Assembly: GCA_963819695.1 (NCBI GenBank)
Contig: CAWFXD010000001.1
Location: 1,364,001-1,428,000 of the forward strand
DNA: 64,000 bases
Source of the DNA: DASZIT01 sp963819695
GTDB lineage: Bacteria > Actinomycetota > Acidimicrobiia > Acidimicrobiales > RAAP-2
Direction: 5' to 3'
Below, piece by piece: positions 51,373 to 60,371 of the stretch (the stretch's first letter is position 1; each line of letters starts with the position of its first letter). The notes under the pieces were generated by a model. The model did no database searches. It had not been told where the DNA came from and worked only from the letters and a program-made list of their open reading frames with translations. Both the position numbers and the translations under genes were made by a program.

Positions 51373-52095
51373 GTGAGGGTGGGGAGCGACTGGTCGGTCG
51401 AGGAGCGGAAGGGGGCGGCCGGGGTGCTCCACCGGTCGTGGCCGGCGGCCGAATCCGACCCGTTGCGACGGGCGGTGGCGGTGTGCCGGGTGTCCGGGTC
51501 GGCGGTCGTCCTCGGCTCCACCCAGTCTCCGGCGGTGGTCGACCTCGCCCGGGCCGAGGCGAGGGGGATCGAGGTGGTCCGGCGCCGGTCGGGCGGGGGC
51601 GCGGTGCTGGTGGCGCCCGACGACCCGGTGTGGATCGACGTCTGGCTCCCCCGGGACGACCCGTTGTGGGACGAGGATGTCGGCCGGGCCTTCGACTGGT
51701 TGGGCGACGCCTGGACCCGCGCCCTCGAATCGCTCGGAGGCCGGGGGGTGCGTGCCCACCGGGACGGGTTCGCCGCCTGCACCCGCTGGTCGTCGCTCAT
51801 CTGTTTCGGCGGGGTCGGGACCGGGGAGGTGGTCGCCGACGACGGGCGCAAGGTGGTGGGGATATCCCAACGCCGGAACCGGGACGGGGCCTGGTTCCAC
51901 AGCGCCTGCATCCGGCAGTGGGACGGCGCTGCCCTCCTCGACGTGCTGGACCTCTCGGCTGACGAGCGGGAGGCCGCCCGGCTCGGCCTGGCCGACGCGG
52001 TCATCGGGGTCGCCGATTTGGTGGGTGACGCCGTCGGCGGAGGGGTCGAACCGGCGTCGGTGGTTGCCGCGCTGGTGGGGGCGCTGCCCGGGTAG
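51373..52095 (+). CDS. Lipoate-protein ligase A-like protein
   Basis: This 240-residue protein of the BPL/LplA fold starts at GTG 51373, 8 nt after the HNH gene. The hallmark is VRRRSGGGAVLVAPDDPVWIDVWLP, and the lysine of the second motif is in GRKVVGISQRR. It may attach lipoate or octanoate to dehydrogenase subunits, or be an amidotransferase variant. It is shorter than full LplA (no accessory domain). Confidence 0.75.
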   Translation: MRVGSDWSVEERKGAAGVLHRSWPAAESDPLRRAVAVCRVSGSAVVLGSTQSPAVVDLARAEARGIEVVRRRSGGGAVLVAPDDPVWIDVWLPRDDPLWDEDVGRAFDWLGDAWTRALESLGGRGVRAHRDGFAACTRWSSLICFGGVGTGEVVADDGRKVVGISQRRNRDGAWFHSACIRQWDGAALLDVLDLSADEREAARLGLADAVIGVADLVGDAVGGGVEPASVVAALVGALPG

Positions 52096-52302
52096 GTCTT
52101 CTCCGGGGGTTGGCCCGGGCCCAGTCCCGATTCTTTCGATCCGACGCGAAGGTGGGTCGCGCCGTCGGGTCCCTCGGTCGAGTGCGCACCGGAGAGCCCC
52201 CGACCTGGCCTCCGATGCCATCGGTGCCCGTCGAGTGGCGATGCCCGTCGTCGCCCCCGCCGTCGAGGCCTCCGGATTCGGGCGCCCGGGGAGCCGTGGT
52301 GG
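52096..52302. other. Intergenic stretch without a recognisable gene
   Basis: Between the ligase-like gene and the mraZ promoter. An open frame on the plus strand (from 52110) has no ribosome-binding site and no recognisable product. I see no RNA gene or strong hairpin. Confidence 0.6.
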
Positions 52303-52354
52303 TTGACTGGTGGGGGTCTGGGGCGTAAAGTGGTGCAAAGTGGTGTGAAAGGGA
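52303..52354 (+). promoter_or_regulatory. mraZ promoter with MraZ-type direct repeats
   Basis: TTGACT (52303-52308) and TAAAGT (52326-52331) are 17 bp apart, a near-consensus promoter. Direct repeats AAAGTGG at 52327-52333 and 52337-52343, and AAAGGGA at 52348-52354, spaced 10-11 bp, overlap and follow the -10 element. This matches the AAAGTG(G/T)-N3 repeats known as MraZ-binding sites, so MraZ probably represses the dcw operon. Confidence 0.8.
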
Positions 52355-52412
52355 GGGGACCGAACAAATCGGGCTCCGAGCACTACGAGGAGCATCGTGG
52401 GAGCAACCGCCA

Positions 52413-52832
52413 GTGGCACGGTTTTTCGGAAGGTACGAGCATTCGCTCGACGACAAGGGGAGGGTGATCCTTCCCGCGAAGTTCCGCGCCCCCTTCGAAC
52501 ACGGCGGCTTCCTGACCCAGTACCAGGACGGATGTCTGTCGTTGTGGCCGCCGGACGAGTTCGAGACGCAGATGGAGACCATGCAGGGCAAGGCGTCGGA
52601 CAGCCGGGTCGACCGCAATCTGGCTCGGTTGTGGGCGTCGACTTCACACGAGGTGGAAGTGGACAAGCAGGGTCGGATGGCAATTCCTTCCCATCTCCGG
52701 TCATTCGCCGGATTGGAGGGGGAAGTCCTGGTCCATGGAGCCATCGATCGGGTGGAGCTCTGGAACCCGGCCTCCTGGGAGGAGAAGGTGCAGCCGGCGG
52801 AACAGCTGCTCACCGAGGGCGACGACGCCTGA
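52413..52832 (+). CDS. mraZ: Transcriptional regulator MraZ
   Basis: The protein has 139 residues from GTG 52413 with GGGAG 9 nt upstream. It has two AbrB-like repeats: FFGRYEHSLDDKGRVILPAKFR (N-terminal) and EVEVDKQGRMAIPSHLR (about 79-95). MraZ binds direct repeats upstream of its own operon (see 52303-52354). It opens the dcw cluster, as usual. Confidence 0.95.
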   Translation: MARFFGRYEHSLDDKGRVILPAKFRAPFEHGGFLTQYQDGCLSLWPPDEFETQMETMQGKASDSRVDRNLARLWASTSHEVEVDKQGRMAIPSHLRSFAGLEGEVLVHGAIDRVELWNPASWEEKVQPAEQLLTEGDDA

Positions 52833-53197
52833 CCGATGCCGTCCGACTCAAGGTGGTCCGACGGGTTGACGACGGCTACCGCCACCCGGCCGGCAGTGCC
52901 CTCAAGTCATCGAGGATCAAGGCTCACCGGAAACCCGTCAAAGAAAGGATCCACGCCCTTCGCAACATCTCCCTCCTGGCATCGGCGAACCCCTCGGCCA
53001 CCGATGGCCGCGACCACCGCCCGACCCCTTACGAGGCAGCCATGGCGGCTGTCGCCCGACCCGATGTCCACATTGAACGTGTCTGGCTCATGCGCAGCCC
53101 TTCGACCGAAACCCTGGAAGAATCCTCCTCCGCTTCCTTCCACGCTGGTCGTTCGGGTCCTCCACCCTCGGACGCCGCTCCGGTCGTGGGGCTGCAG
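52833..53197 (+). ncRNA. 365-nt leader between mraZ and rsmH, candidate mraW-type structured RNA
   Basis: The stretch is too long for a normal gap in this operon. One frame is open throughout, but its third codon positions contain far more A/T than real genes here and no ribosome-binding site precedes it, so it looks non-coding. It contains a hairpin CATCGG / CCGATG (52980-53006) after an AAAGAAAGGATCCACGCCC segment. Actinobacterial rsmH (mraW) genes are known to carry a conserved RNA motif upstream; membership is inferred from position, not from a matched consensus. Confidence 0.4.
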
Positions 53198-54190
53198 ATG
53201 AGCCAGGCATTTCCGCACCAACCGGTCATGGCCACCGAGGTGGTCGACCTCTTGGCCCCGGCCCCTCCCGGCTGGGTGGTGGATGCCACCCTCGGCGGCG
53301 CCGGCCATGCCGCCGCCATCCTGGCCGCCCATCCTCACCTGAGCGTGCTCGGCATCGACCGCGACCCGACGGCGGTAGCCGCCGCCGCCCCCGAGCTCGC
53401 CCGCTTCGCCGACCGGGCGGTCGTCCGCCGGGCCCGCTTCGACGAAATCGCCGACCTCGTCCACCAGCTGCAGGACGAGCGGGGTATCCCCGCCGACCAA
53501 CAGGGACTGTCGGGAGCGCTGTTCGACCTCGGAGTCAGCTCGCCCCAGCTGGACGTGGCTGGGCGAGGCTTCTCCTACCGGCTCGACGCGCCGTTGGACA
53601 TGCGGATGGACCCCACCGCCGGCCGCACCGCCGCCGATGTGGTCAATGAATTCGATGAGGATGCCCTGACCGCGCTGTTCGTCGAGAACGGCGAGCGGCG
53701 CTTCGCCCGGCGGGTCGCCCGGGCCATCATCGCCTCCCGTCCCCATACCGCCACCGGAGAACTGGCCGATGTGGTGCGGACCGCCATCCCCGCCGCCACC
53801 CGCCGGACCGGAGGGCACCCCGCCCGCCGGGTGTTCCAGGCCATCCGCATCGCGGTCAACGAGGAGCTCGACCAGCTCGACCGGGCCCTCGACGACACCC
53901 TCGACCTGCTGAGGACCGGCGGACGCTGTGTGGTCATCTCCTACCATTCCGGGGAAGACCGCCTGGTCAAGGCCAAGTTCGTCACCGCCTCCACCGGAGG
54001 CTGCGTCTGCCCGCCCGGCCTCCCCTGCGTCTGCGGCGCCACTCCCGAGTACCGGCTGGTGGTCCGGGGCTCCCGGCGGCCGTCGGCCGACGAGGTGCTC
54101 CGCAACCGCCGTTCCGAGGCTGCCCGTCTCCGGGTCGTCGAGCGGATCGCGGCACCCGCCGGCCATCGCGCCAGCGGTGAGGTGGCCTGA
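53198..54190 (+). CDS. rsmH: 16S rRNA m4C1402 methyltransferase
   Basis: This 330-residue cytosolic protein starts at ATG 53198, where the conserved HQPVMATEVVDLL follows. SAM motif I is VVDATLGGAGHAAAIL, then LGIDRDPTA, the ALFDLGVSSPQLD block, GFSYRLDAPLDMRMD, and the C-terminal FQAIRIAVNEEL and VISYHSGEDRLVK. It methylates N4 of C1402 in 16S rRNA. A longer N-terminus is possible because the frame is open upstream, but that part does not resemble RsmH. Confidence 0.95.
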   Translation: MSQAFPHQPVMATEVVDLLAPAPPGWVVDATLGGAGHAAAILAAHPHLSVLGIDRDPTAVAAAAPELARFADRAVVRRARFDEIADLVHQLQDERGIPADQQGLSGALFDLGVSSPQLDVAGRGFSYRLDAPLDMRMDPTAGRTAADVVNEFDEDALTALFVENGERRFARRVARAIIASRPHTATGELADVVRTAIPAATRRTGGHPARRVFQAIRIAVNEELDQLDRALDDTLDLLRTGGRCVVISYHSGEDRLVKAKFVTASTGGCVCPPGLPCVCGATPEYRLVVRGSRRPSADEVLRNRRSEAARLRVVERIAAPAGHRASGEVA

Positions 54191-54639
54191 TGGCCCCCCC
54201 GACCTCGACCGCCGCCGCCCGCCGGCCGGCGGTACGACCCCAGCCGGCGCCCCGGCGCCCGCCCCTCCGGCTGTTCGAGCCCGCCTCGCGGCCGCGGCAC
54301 CGCTCGCGCCGGCGCCCGACCGTCCTGGTGGCGTCGGTGCTGATCATCGGGAGCCTGCTGTCGGTGGTGGTGGCCGACGACCTGGTGGCCCAGGGCCAGA
54401 TCCGTTTGTCCCACACCCAGAGCCAGACGGCGTCAGCGCTGGTCCAGCAGAAGCAGCTCCAGGTGGCGGTGGCCCAGCTCTCCGCCCCCCAGATCGTGGT
54501 CACGGAGGCCCGGCAGCTGGGGATGGTGGCCCCCACCCAGATCGTCGACCTCCCGTCGGTTCCCCTGAATGTGGCGCTGCCGGTACCCGATACCGCGCCG
54601 GCCGCCGGCACTACGTCCCCGACATCGAAGACACCGTGA
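54190..54639 (+). CDS. ftsL: Cell division protein FtsL-like
   Basis: This 149-residue bitopic protein has an Arg/Pro-rich cytoplasmic tail (1-43), one membrane helix (about 44-63) and a periplasmic heptad region (about 65-110, LVQQKQLQVAVAQLSA) fitting the FtsL/FtsB coiled coil. Starts at ATG 54190, overlapping rsmH (TGATG). FtsL is poorly conserved in sequence; position between rsmH and ftsI decides the call. The C-terminal Pro/Thr tail is extra. Confidence 0.8.
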   Translation: MAPPTSTAAARRPAVRPQPAPRRPPLRLFEPASRPRHRSRRRPTVLVASVLIIGSLLSVVVADDLVAQGQIRLSHTQSQTASALVQQKQLQVAVAQLSAPQIVVTEARQLGMVAPTQIVDLPSVPLNVALPVPDTAPAAGTTSPTSKTP

Positions 54640-56495
54640 GTCCCATCGTCCTGCTGGGACGGCGGACGCGCGCGCTCCGGGTGCTGCTGCTGGTGATCTT
54701 CGTGGCCATGGTTCTCCGCCTGGTGGTCGTCCAGGAGTTCTCCCATCAGCACTACGCCTCGCTGTCCAGCGCCGAGCTGACCCAGACGGTGGCCGTCCCC
54801 GCCCTCCGCGGTGGGATCTATGACCGCAACGGCGAGGTGCTGGCCGAATCCGTCACCAAGCAGACGGTGGTAGCCGATCCGTTCCTCATCAAGGACCCGG
54901 CCACGGTGGCCGCCCGGTTGGCCCCGGTGCTGGGCATCTCCGAGTCCCAGCTCCGATCCGAGGTGACCCAGCACTCCGGCTTCGTCTACCTGGCCCACCG
55001 GGTGTCGGATACGGTGGCGGCCAAGGTGACGGCGCTCAACCTCACCGGGATCAACCTGGTCTCCGAGCCCCAGCGGGTGCAGCCCTCGGGCCAGCTGGCT
55101 CAACCGGTGGTCGGGACGGTCGGCGGTGACGGGTCGGGTCTCTCCGGGCTCGAGTACCAGTACCAGTCCTTGCTGGCCGGAAAGGCCGGGACCCTCAACC
55201 TGATGGAGTCGCCCAACGGGGTGGCACTGCCCGGCTCGACGGGGACGTCGAGCACCTCGTCCAAGGCGGGGACCGGGATCGAGCTGACCGTCGACGAATC
55301 GGTCCAGTACGTGGCCGAGCAGGCGCTCGGCGCCGAAGTCGTGGCCTCGCACGCGGTGGGCGGCACCGCCATTGTGATGGACGTCAAGACCGGCGACGTC
55401 ATCGCCATGGCCAACCTGTCGGCGACGTCGTCGGGACCGGGTCCGTCGGCGCAGACGGTGGCCGCCACCAACTCGACCTCCACCCCGTCGTCGTCGGGGC
55501 CCACCCTCACCGCCCAGGCCAACACCCTTCCCGCCGGGGTCTCGGAGGCACCGTCGAACACTGCCCTCACCCAGGTCTACGAGCCGGGGTCGGTGTTCAA
55601 GCTGGTCACCTTCTCCTCGGCCCTGCAGAACAAGGTCATCAGTCCCAGCCAGACCTTCTCGGTCCCGAACTCGCTCTCCATCGGCACCTATACCTTCCAC
55701 GACGCCGAGGCGCACGGAACCCAGACGATGACGGCGACGGACATCTTGGACCAGTCGTCCAACATCGGGACCATCCAGATCGCCGGCGAGCTCGGGGAGA
55801 ACCGGTTGCTGTCCCAGATCAGCAACCTGGGCTTCGGCAAGCCCACCGGCCTCAACTTCCCCGGTGAATCCCAGGGCCTGATCCCCGGGGCCAGCGCCTG
55901 GACAGGCAGCTCGATCGGCTCGACCCCCATCGGTCAGAACGACGCGGTCACCGCCCAGCAGCTTCTCGACGCCTACAACGCGGTGGCCAACGGGGGAGTC
56001 CTGGTGCAGCCCCGCCTGGTGCGGGGCACCGTCTCGTCCAGCGGCACGGTGTCCCCGGCGGCGGCGTCGACTTCTCGGCGGGTGATCGACCCGGCGACCA
56101 CCGCCGAGCTGACGACCATGCTGGAAGGGGTGGTGACCAACGGCACCGGGACCGCCGCCGCCATCGACGGCTACACGGTGGCCGGTAAGACCGGGACCGC
56201 CCAGATCCCCGACCCCAGCCATCTGGGGTACATCTCCGGCGCCTTCTACGGCTCGTTCGTCGGGTTCGCTCCGGCTCAGAACCCGGTGTTGTCGGCGGTG
56301 GTGGTGCTCGATCGCCCCACCCCGATCTACGGAGGCGCGGTCGCCGCCCCGGTATTCTCTACCATCATGGAGTATGCCCTCCAGCACTACGGCATTCCCA
56401 CCAATGCCGCGGCCACCACGTCGACGTCCAGCGGGGCCGTCGGGGGAACCGGAACGGTGACGGTTCCGGCCGGAGCTGCGACTGAAGGCGCATAG
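54636..56495 (+). CDS. ftsI: Septal peptidoglycan transpeptidase FtsI (PBP3)
   Basis: The protein has 619 residues from GTG 54636 (GTGA overlap). A membrane anchor lies at about 15-30. The PBP dimerisation domain begins VPALRGGIYDRNGEVLA. The transpeptidase has S319-VFK (in EPGSVFK), SSN at 374-376 and KTG at 518-520 (AGKTGTAQ). It cross-links septal peptidoglycan with FtsW. An Ala/Thr/Ser-rich insert (about 265-290) is unusual. The last 30 residues are a Thr/Gly-rich tail. Confidence 0.95.
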   Translation: MSPIVLLGRRTRALRVLLLVIFVAMVLRLVVVQEFSHQHYASLSSAELTQTVAVPALRGGIYDRNGEVLAESVTKQTVVADPFLIKDPATVAARLAPVLGISESQLRSEVTQHSGFVYLAHRVSDTVAAKVTALNLTGINLVSEPQRVQPSGQLAQPVVGTVGGDGSGLSGLEYQYQSLLAGKAGTLNLMESPNGVALPGSTGTSSTSSKAGTGIELTVDESVQYVAEQALGAEVVASHAVGGTAIVMDVKTGDVIAMANLSATSSGPGPSAQTVAATNSTSTPSSSGPTLTAQANTLPAGVSEAPSNTALTQVYEPGSVFKLVTFSSALQNKVISPSQTFSVPNSLSIGTYTFHDAEAHGTQTMTATDILDQSSNIGTIQIAGELGENRLLSQISNLGFGKPTGLNFPGESQGLIPGASAWTGSSIGSTPIGQNDAVTAQQLLDAYNAVANGGVLVQPRLVRGTVSSSGTVSPAAASTSRRVIDPATTAELTTMLEGVVTNGTGTAAAIDGYTVAGKTGTAQIPDPSHLGYISGAFYGSFVGFAPAQNPVLSAVVVLDRPTPIYGGAVAAPVFSTIMEYALQHYGIPTNAAATTSTSSGAVGGTGTVTVPAGAATEGA

Positions 56496-56548
56496 ATGAT
56501 GGCGGGCGCTCCGGGAGCGCGCGTGGTTTCCGTGCGGGAACCCGTCGC

Positions 56549-57982
56549 ATGCGACTGAACGGGCTGCTCGGCGACGTCGACGTCATCGGAACCCGGGGGA
56601 GACCGGGGGACGCCGAGGTGGGCTCGATTGCCTTCGACAGCCGCCGGGTCGAGCCGGGCGCACTGTTCTGCTGCGTCCCGGGCACCACCACCGACGGTCA
56701 CCGCTTCGCGGCCGACGCGGTCGCGGCCGGGGCCGTCGCCTTGCTGGTCGAACGGTTCCTTGACCTGGATGTTCCCCAGATACGGGTGGCCGAAGGCGGG
56801 GTCCGGCCGGCCATGGCCCAGGTCTCCGCCGCCTTTTTCGGGTATCCGTCCCGCCGGCTGGCCATGGTCGGGGTGACCGGTACCAACGGCAAGACCACGG
56901 TGACCTACCTGGTACTGTCGATCCTCGCTGCAGCCGGTACGCCGGCCGGAGCCATCGGCACGCTCACCGGTGAGCGGACCACCCCGGAATCACCCGACCT
57001 TCAGGCCGCGCTGGCCGACTTCCGGCACCGGGGCCGGCAGGCGGTGGCCATGGAGGTCTCGTCTCACGCGTTAACCCAGCACCGGGTGGATGGCATCGTG
57101 TTCGACGTCGCCGCCTTCACCAACCTCAGCCATGACCATCTCGACCATCACCAGTCCATGGAGGCGTACTTCGCCGCCAAGGCCAGCCTGTTCGTCCCCA
57201 ACCGGACCCGGCTGGCGGTGGTCAACCTCGACGACCCCTGGGGCGAGCGTCTGGTCGGACAGCTGGCCGGCGCCCCCGTCCCGGTCCCCGTCGCAGTCGT
57301 CCGCCGATCGGACGCCTCCGACGTGAAGCTCAACGTGGGCTCGTCCTCGTTCACCTGGCACGGGCATCTGGTGACCCTGCCCCTCTCCGGAGCCTTCAAC
57401 GTCGACAATGCCCTGATGGCCGCGGCCATCGCCACCGGCCTCGGCGTCGGGGAGCCGGCCATCGTCGCCGGTCTTGCCGCCGCGACGCCGCCACCCGGCC
57501 GAATGGAGGTGGTGACCCCGGGGCCGCCGTTCGCGGTGCTGGTCGACTTCGCCCACACTCCGGCTGGGCTGGAGGCGGCCCTGGCTTCCGCTCGCCGGAT
57601 GGCCGGATCGGGCCGCGTCGTCTGCATGTTCGGGGCCGGTGGCGACCGGGATCCCGAGAAACGCCCGATGATGGGGGAGGTGGCCGGCCGGCTGGCCGAC
57701 GTCGTCGTCCTCACCTCCGACAATCCGCGGTCGGAGGACCCGCTGGAGATCATCGCCCAGGTCCGCGCCGGCATCGACCCCCGCGCCGAGCTGGTGGTCG
57801 AGCCCGACCGGTCGACGGCCATCGCCCGCACGGTGGGTCTCGGCCGGACCGGTGACGTGATGGTGCTGGCCGGGAAGGGTCACGAGACCACCCAGGAGCT
57901 GGACGGCTCCGTGGTCCCCTTCGACGATCGCGCCGAGGCCCGCCGGGCCCTGGCCACCCTCGCTGCCGGGAACCATCGATGA
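56549..57982 (+). CDS. murE: UDP-MurNAc-tripeptide synthetase (meso-DAP adding)
   Basis: This 477-residue ligase adds the third residue to UDP-MurNAc-Ala-Glu. N-terminal SIAFDSRRVEPGALFCCVPG, ATP loop GVTGTNGKTTVTYL, MEVSSHAL, FTNLSHDHLDHH, and the C-terminal TSDNPRSEDP, whose DNPR motif marks enzymes using meso-diaminopimelate rather than lysine. That fits the dap genes in the window. It is directly followed by mraY with a 4-nt overlap: the murF gene usually between them is not here. Confidence 0.96.
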   Translation: MRLNGLLGDVDVIGTRGRPGDAEVGSIAFDSRRVEPGALFCCVPGTTTDGHRFAADAVAAGAVALLVERFLDLDVPQIRVAEGGVRPAMAQVSAAFFGYPSRRLAMVGVTGTNGKTTVTYLVLSILAAAGTPAGAIGTLTGERTTPESPDLQAALADFRHRGRQAVAMEVSSHALTQHRVDGIVFDVAAFTNLSHDHLDHHQSMEAYFAAKASLFVPNRTRLAVVNLDDPWGERLVGQLAGAPVPVPVAVVRRSDASDVKLNVGSSSFTWHGHLVTLPLSGAFNVDNALMAAAIATGLGVGEPAIVAGLAAATPPPGRMEVVTPGPPFAVLVDFAHTPAGLEAALASARRMAGSGRVVCMFGAGGDRDPEKRPMMGEVAGRLADVVVLTSDNPRSEDPLEIIAQVRAGIDPRAELVVEPDRSTAIARTVGLGRTGDVMVLAGKGHETTQELDGSVVPFDDRAEARRALATLAAGNHR

Positions 57983-59016
57983 TCTCGCTGATGACCTCGG
58001 GAGGGGTGGCCCTGCTGGTGGCCGCGCTGCTCACCCCGGTCCTCATCGGCTGGCTGATCAAGAACAACATCGGCCAGCAGATCCGGGAGGACGGGCCCCA
58101 GGTCCACATCGCCAAGGCCGGCACCCCGACCATGGGCGGTATCGGTATCGTCGTCGCCGTCATCATCGGGTACCTGGCCGCCCGGGCCATCCCCGGCACC
58201 CATGTCTCCCCGTCCGGGGTCCTGGTGTTGCTGACGGTGCTCGGGGCGTCGCTGATCGGGTTCGCCGACGATTGGATCAAGGTCCGCCATCGCCGGAGCC
58301 TGGGCCTGAACAAGCGGGCCAAGTTCGGCGCTCAGATCGCCCTCGGCCTCGGGTTCGCGCTGCTGTCGGTCTATTGGGCCCATATCTCCACCAACCTGTC
58401 GTTCACCCGTTACAACTCGCTCGGCATCCATCTGGGGACCGGGCTGTGGGTGGTGTGGGCGACGGTGATCATCGCCGCCACCGCCAACGCGGTGAACCTG
58501 ACCGACGGCCTCGACGGCCTGGCCGCCGGGTCGGCGACCTTCGCCTTCGCCACTCTGGCCGTCATCGGCTACTGGCAGTACCGGCACTTCGCCATCTACC
58601 ACGTCGGCGACGCCTTGGACCTGGCCCTCACCTCGGTGGCCCTGGCCGGCGCCTGCCTCGGCTTCCTGTGGTGGAACGCCGCCCCGGCCCGGATCTTCAT
58701 GGGGGATACCGGGTCGTTGTCGATCGGATCCGGCCTGGCCGCGCTCTGCCTGTTGATGAACCTCGACCTGCTGTTGGCCATCATCGGGGGCCTGTTCGTG
58801 ATCGTGACCCTGTCGGTGGTGATTCAGGTGGTCAGCTTCCGGGTCTTCCACCGGCGAGTGTTCCTGATGGCGCCGCTCCATCACCATTTCGAGCTGCTGG
58901 GGTGGCCGGAGACGACGGTGATCATCCGGTTCTGGATTCTGTCCGGCTTGTGCGCGGCCGGCGGCCTCGGCCTCTTCTACGCCGACTTCCTCTCCGTCTT
59001 CAAGTCGGCCGGATGA
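57979..59016 (+). CDS. mraY: Phospho-MurNAc-pentapeptide transferase
   Basis: This 345-residue enzyme has ten hydrophobic segments. It transfers phospho-MurNAc-pentapeptide to undecaprenyl phosphate, giving lipid I. Hallmarks: AGTPTMGGIGIVVA, FADDWIKV (the Asp-Asp pair), NLTDGLDGLAAG, MGDTGSLSIG and PLHHHFELLGW. It overlaps murE (ATGA) and ftsW (ATGA at 59013), so no gene is left for murD between mraY and ftsW. Confidence 0.97.
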   Translation: MISLMTSGGVALLVAALLTPVLIGWLIKNNIGQQIREDGPQVHIAKAGTPTMGGIGIVVAVIIGYLAARAIPGTHVSPSGVLVLLTVLGASLIGFADDWIKVRHRRSLGLNKRAKFGAQIALGLGFALLSVYWAHISTNLSFTRYNSLGIHLGTGLWVVWATVIIAATANAVNLTDGLDGLAAGSATFAFATLAVIGYWQYRHFAIYHVGDALDLALTSVALAGACLGFLWWNAAPARIFMGDTGSLSIGSGLAALCLLMNLDLLLAIIGGLFVIVTLSVVIQVVSFRVFHRRVFLMAPLHHHFELLGWPETTVIIRFWILSGLCAAGGLGLFYADFLSVFKSAG

Positions 59017-60371
59017 TGGTGCCGGCGCGGTCGGGAAGCCGACCAGACGGGGATTCCACCACCTGGGCACCCGCCTCGGCGAAGCTGGTGGTGTCTATGG
59101 TTGACACCTCTCACGCCCGAGCACCGTCCCGGACGGCAACCCAGCGCACCGACACCCGCCGCCGGCACCCGTCGAGCCCGAACCGGACCGCGCCCCGGAG
59201 GAACCCGGGCGCGGGCTCCCGCTCGACCTCCCGGCTCGCCCGGGTCCCGACCGCCACCTGCCTGATGGTGCTGGTCGGGGTGCTGTGCGTCTTCGGTCTG
59301 GTCATGGTGGGCTCGGCGTCGCCGGTGATCTCCATGAGCCTCTACGGCTCGACCTGGGGAATCTTCATCCGCCAGGTCATGTGGATGGTCCTCGGCCTGG
59401 TGGCGCTGGCCGCCTTCTCGCGGATCGACTACCGCAAGTGGCGGAAGATCCGGGTGCCTCTGCTGATCGGGACCATGGGGATGCTGGTGATGGTATTGAT
59501 GCCCGGGCTGGGAGTCACCGCCGGCGGCTCGTCGCGCTGGATCGGATTCGGGCAGTTCCGTCTCCAGCCCTCCGAGTTGATGAAGCTCGCCCTCATCGTG
59601 TTCGTGGCCGACCTGCTCACCCGGAGGGTGGACCGGACCGCGGATGCCAAGTCGGTGATCCTCCCCGTCCTCATCATTCTCGGGATCTCGTCGCTGCTGA
59701 TCCTGAAGCAGCCGGACATGGGGACCGCGTTGGTCCTGTGCTGCGTGGCGTTCGGCATGCTGTTCATGGGCGGGGTACCGGTAGGGCCGATCCTCAAGAT
59801 CCTGATGGCCTTCGCGGGGTTGGCGGTGGTGGTGGGACTGGCCGACCCCTACCGTCGGGACCGGATCCTTTCCTTCCTGAACCCGAGCGCCAACCACTCC
59901 GGCTCCGGCTACCAGGTCTGGCAGTCGCTGATCGGCCTGGGCTCCGGGCACCTCTTCGGCCTCGGGCTGGGGGGCGGCCGCCAGAAGTGGGGGCTGCTGC
60001 CCAACGCCCACACCGACTTCATCTTCTCGGTGGTGGGCGAGGAGCTCGGCCTGGTCGGCGCGGTGCTGCTCCTCGGTCTGTTCTTCCTGTTCGCCTGGTA
60101 CGGACTGCGGGCCGCCACCCGGGCGCCGGACCGGTTCGGGAGCCTGATGGCCATCGGCGTCACCATCTGGATCACCAGCCAGTGCTTGATCAACATCGGG
60201 GCCGTCATCGGGTTGCTGCCGGTGACCGGCATCCCCCTCCCGTTCGTGTCGTTCGGGGGATCATCGCTGGTGATGGACCTGGCCGCGGTGGGGATCTTGT
60301 TGAACATCGCCAGGCATGAGCGACTGCCGCGGGCCGTGGCGCGCCCGGCCCGGCGATCGTCCTCGGCGTGA
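59013..60371 (+). CDS. ftsW: Cell division SEDS protein FtsW
   Basis: The protein has 452 residues from ATG 59013; a later ATG at 59097 would shorten the tail. A 70-residue basic cytoplasmic N-terminus is followed by about ten membrane segments. SEDS signatures: LQPSELMKLALIVFVADLL, KQPDMGTALV, NAHTDFIFSVVGEELG and LPFVSFGGSSLVMDLAAVG. FtsW polymerises lipid II at the septum together with FtsI. Its stop overlaps the murG GTG. Confidence 0.95.
   Translation: MMVPARSGSRPDGDSTTWAPASAKLVVSMVDTSHARAPSRTATQRTDTRRRHPSSPNRTAPRRNPGAGSRSTSRLARVPTATCLMVLVGVLCVFGLVMVGSASPVISMSLYGSTWGIFIRQVMWMVLGLVALAAFSRIDYRKWRKIRVPLLIGTMGMLVMVLMPGLGVTAGGSSRWIGFGQFRLQPSELMKLALIVFVADLLTRRVDRTADAKSVILPVLIILGISSLLILKQPDMGTALVLCCVAFGMLFMGGVPVGPILKILMAFAGLAVVVGLADPYRRDRILSFLNPSANHSGSGYQVWQSLIGLGSGHLFGLGLGGGRQKWGLLPNAHTDFIFSVVGEELGLVGAVLLLGLFFLFAWYGLRAATRAPDRFGSLMAIGVTIWITSQCLINIGAVIGLLPVTGIPLPFVSFGGSSLVMDLAAVGILLNIARHERLPRAVARPARRSSSA

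Noticed and set aside
52110..52328. 72-codon plus-strand open frame upstream of mraZ
   Set aside because: It overlaps the mraZ promoter, lacks a ribosome-binding site and has low-complexity Pro/Arg content.
52397..53197. Plus-strand frame open through mraZ into rsmH, suggesting a larger RsmH
   Set aside because: In the mraZ part it is out of frame with a definite gene, and in the leader its third positions do not look coding. RsmH homology begins at 53198.
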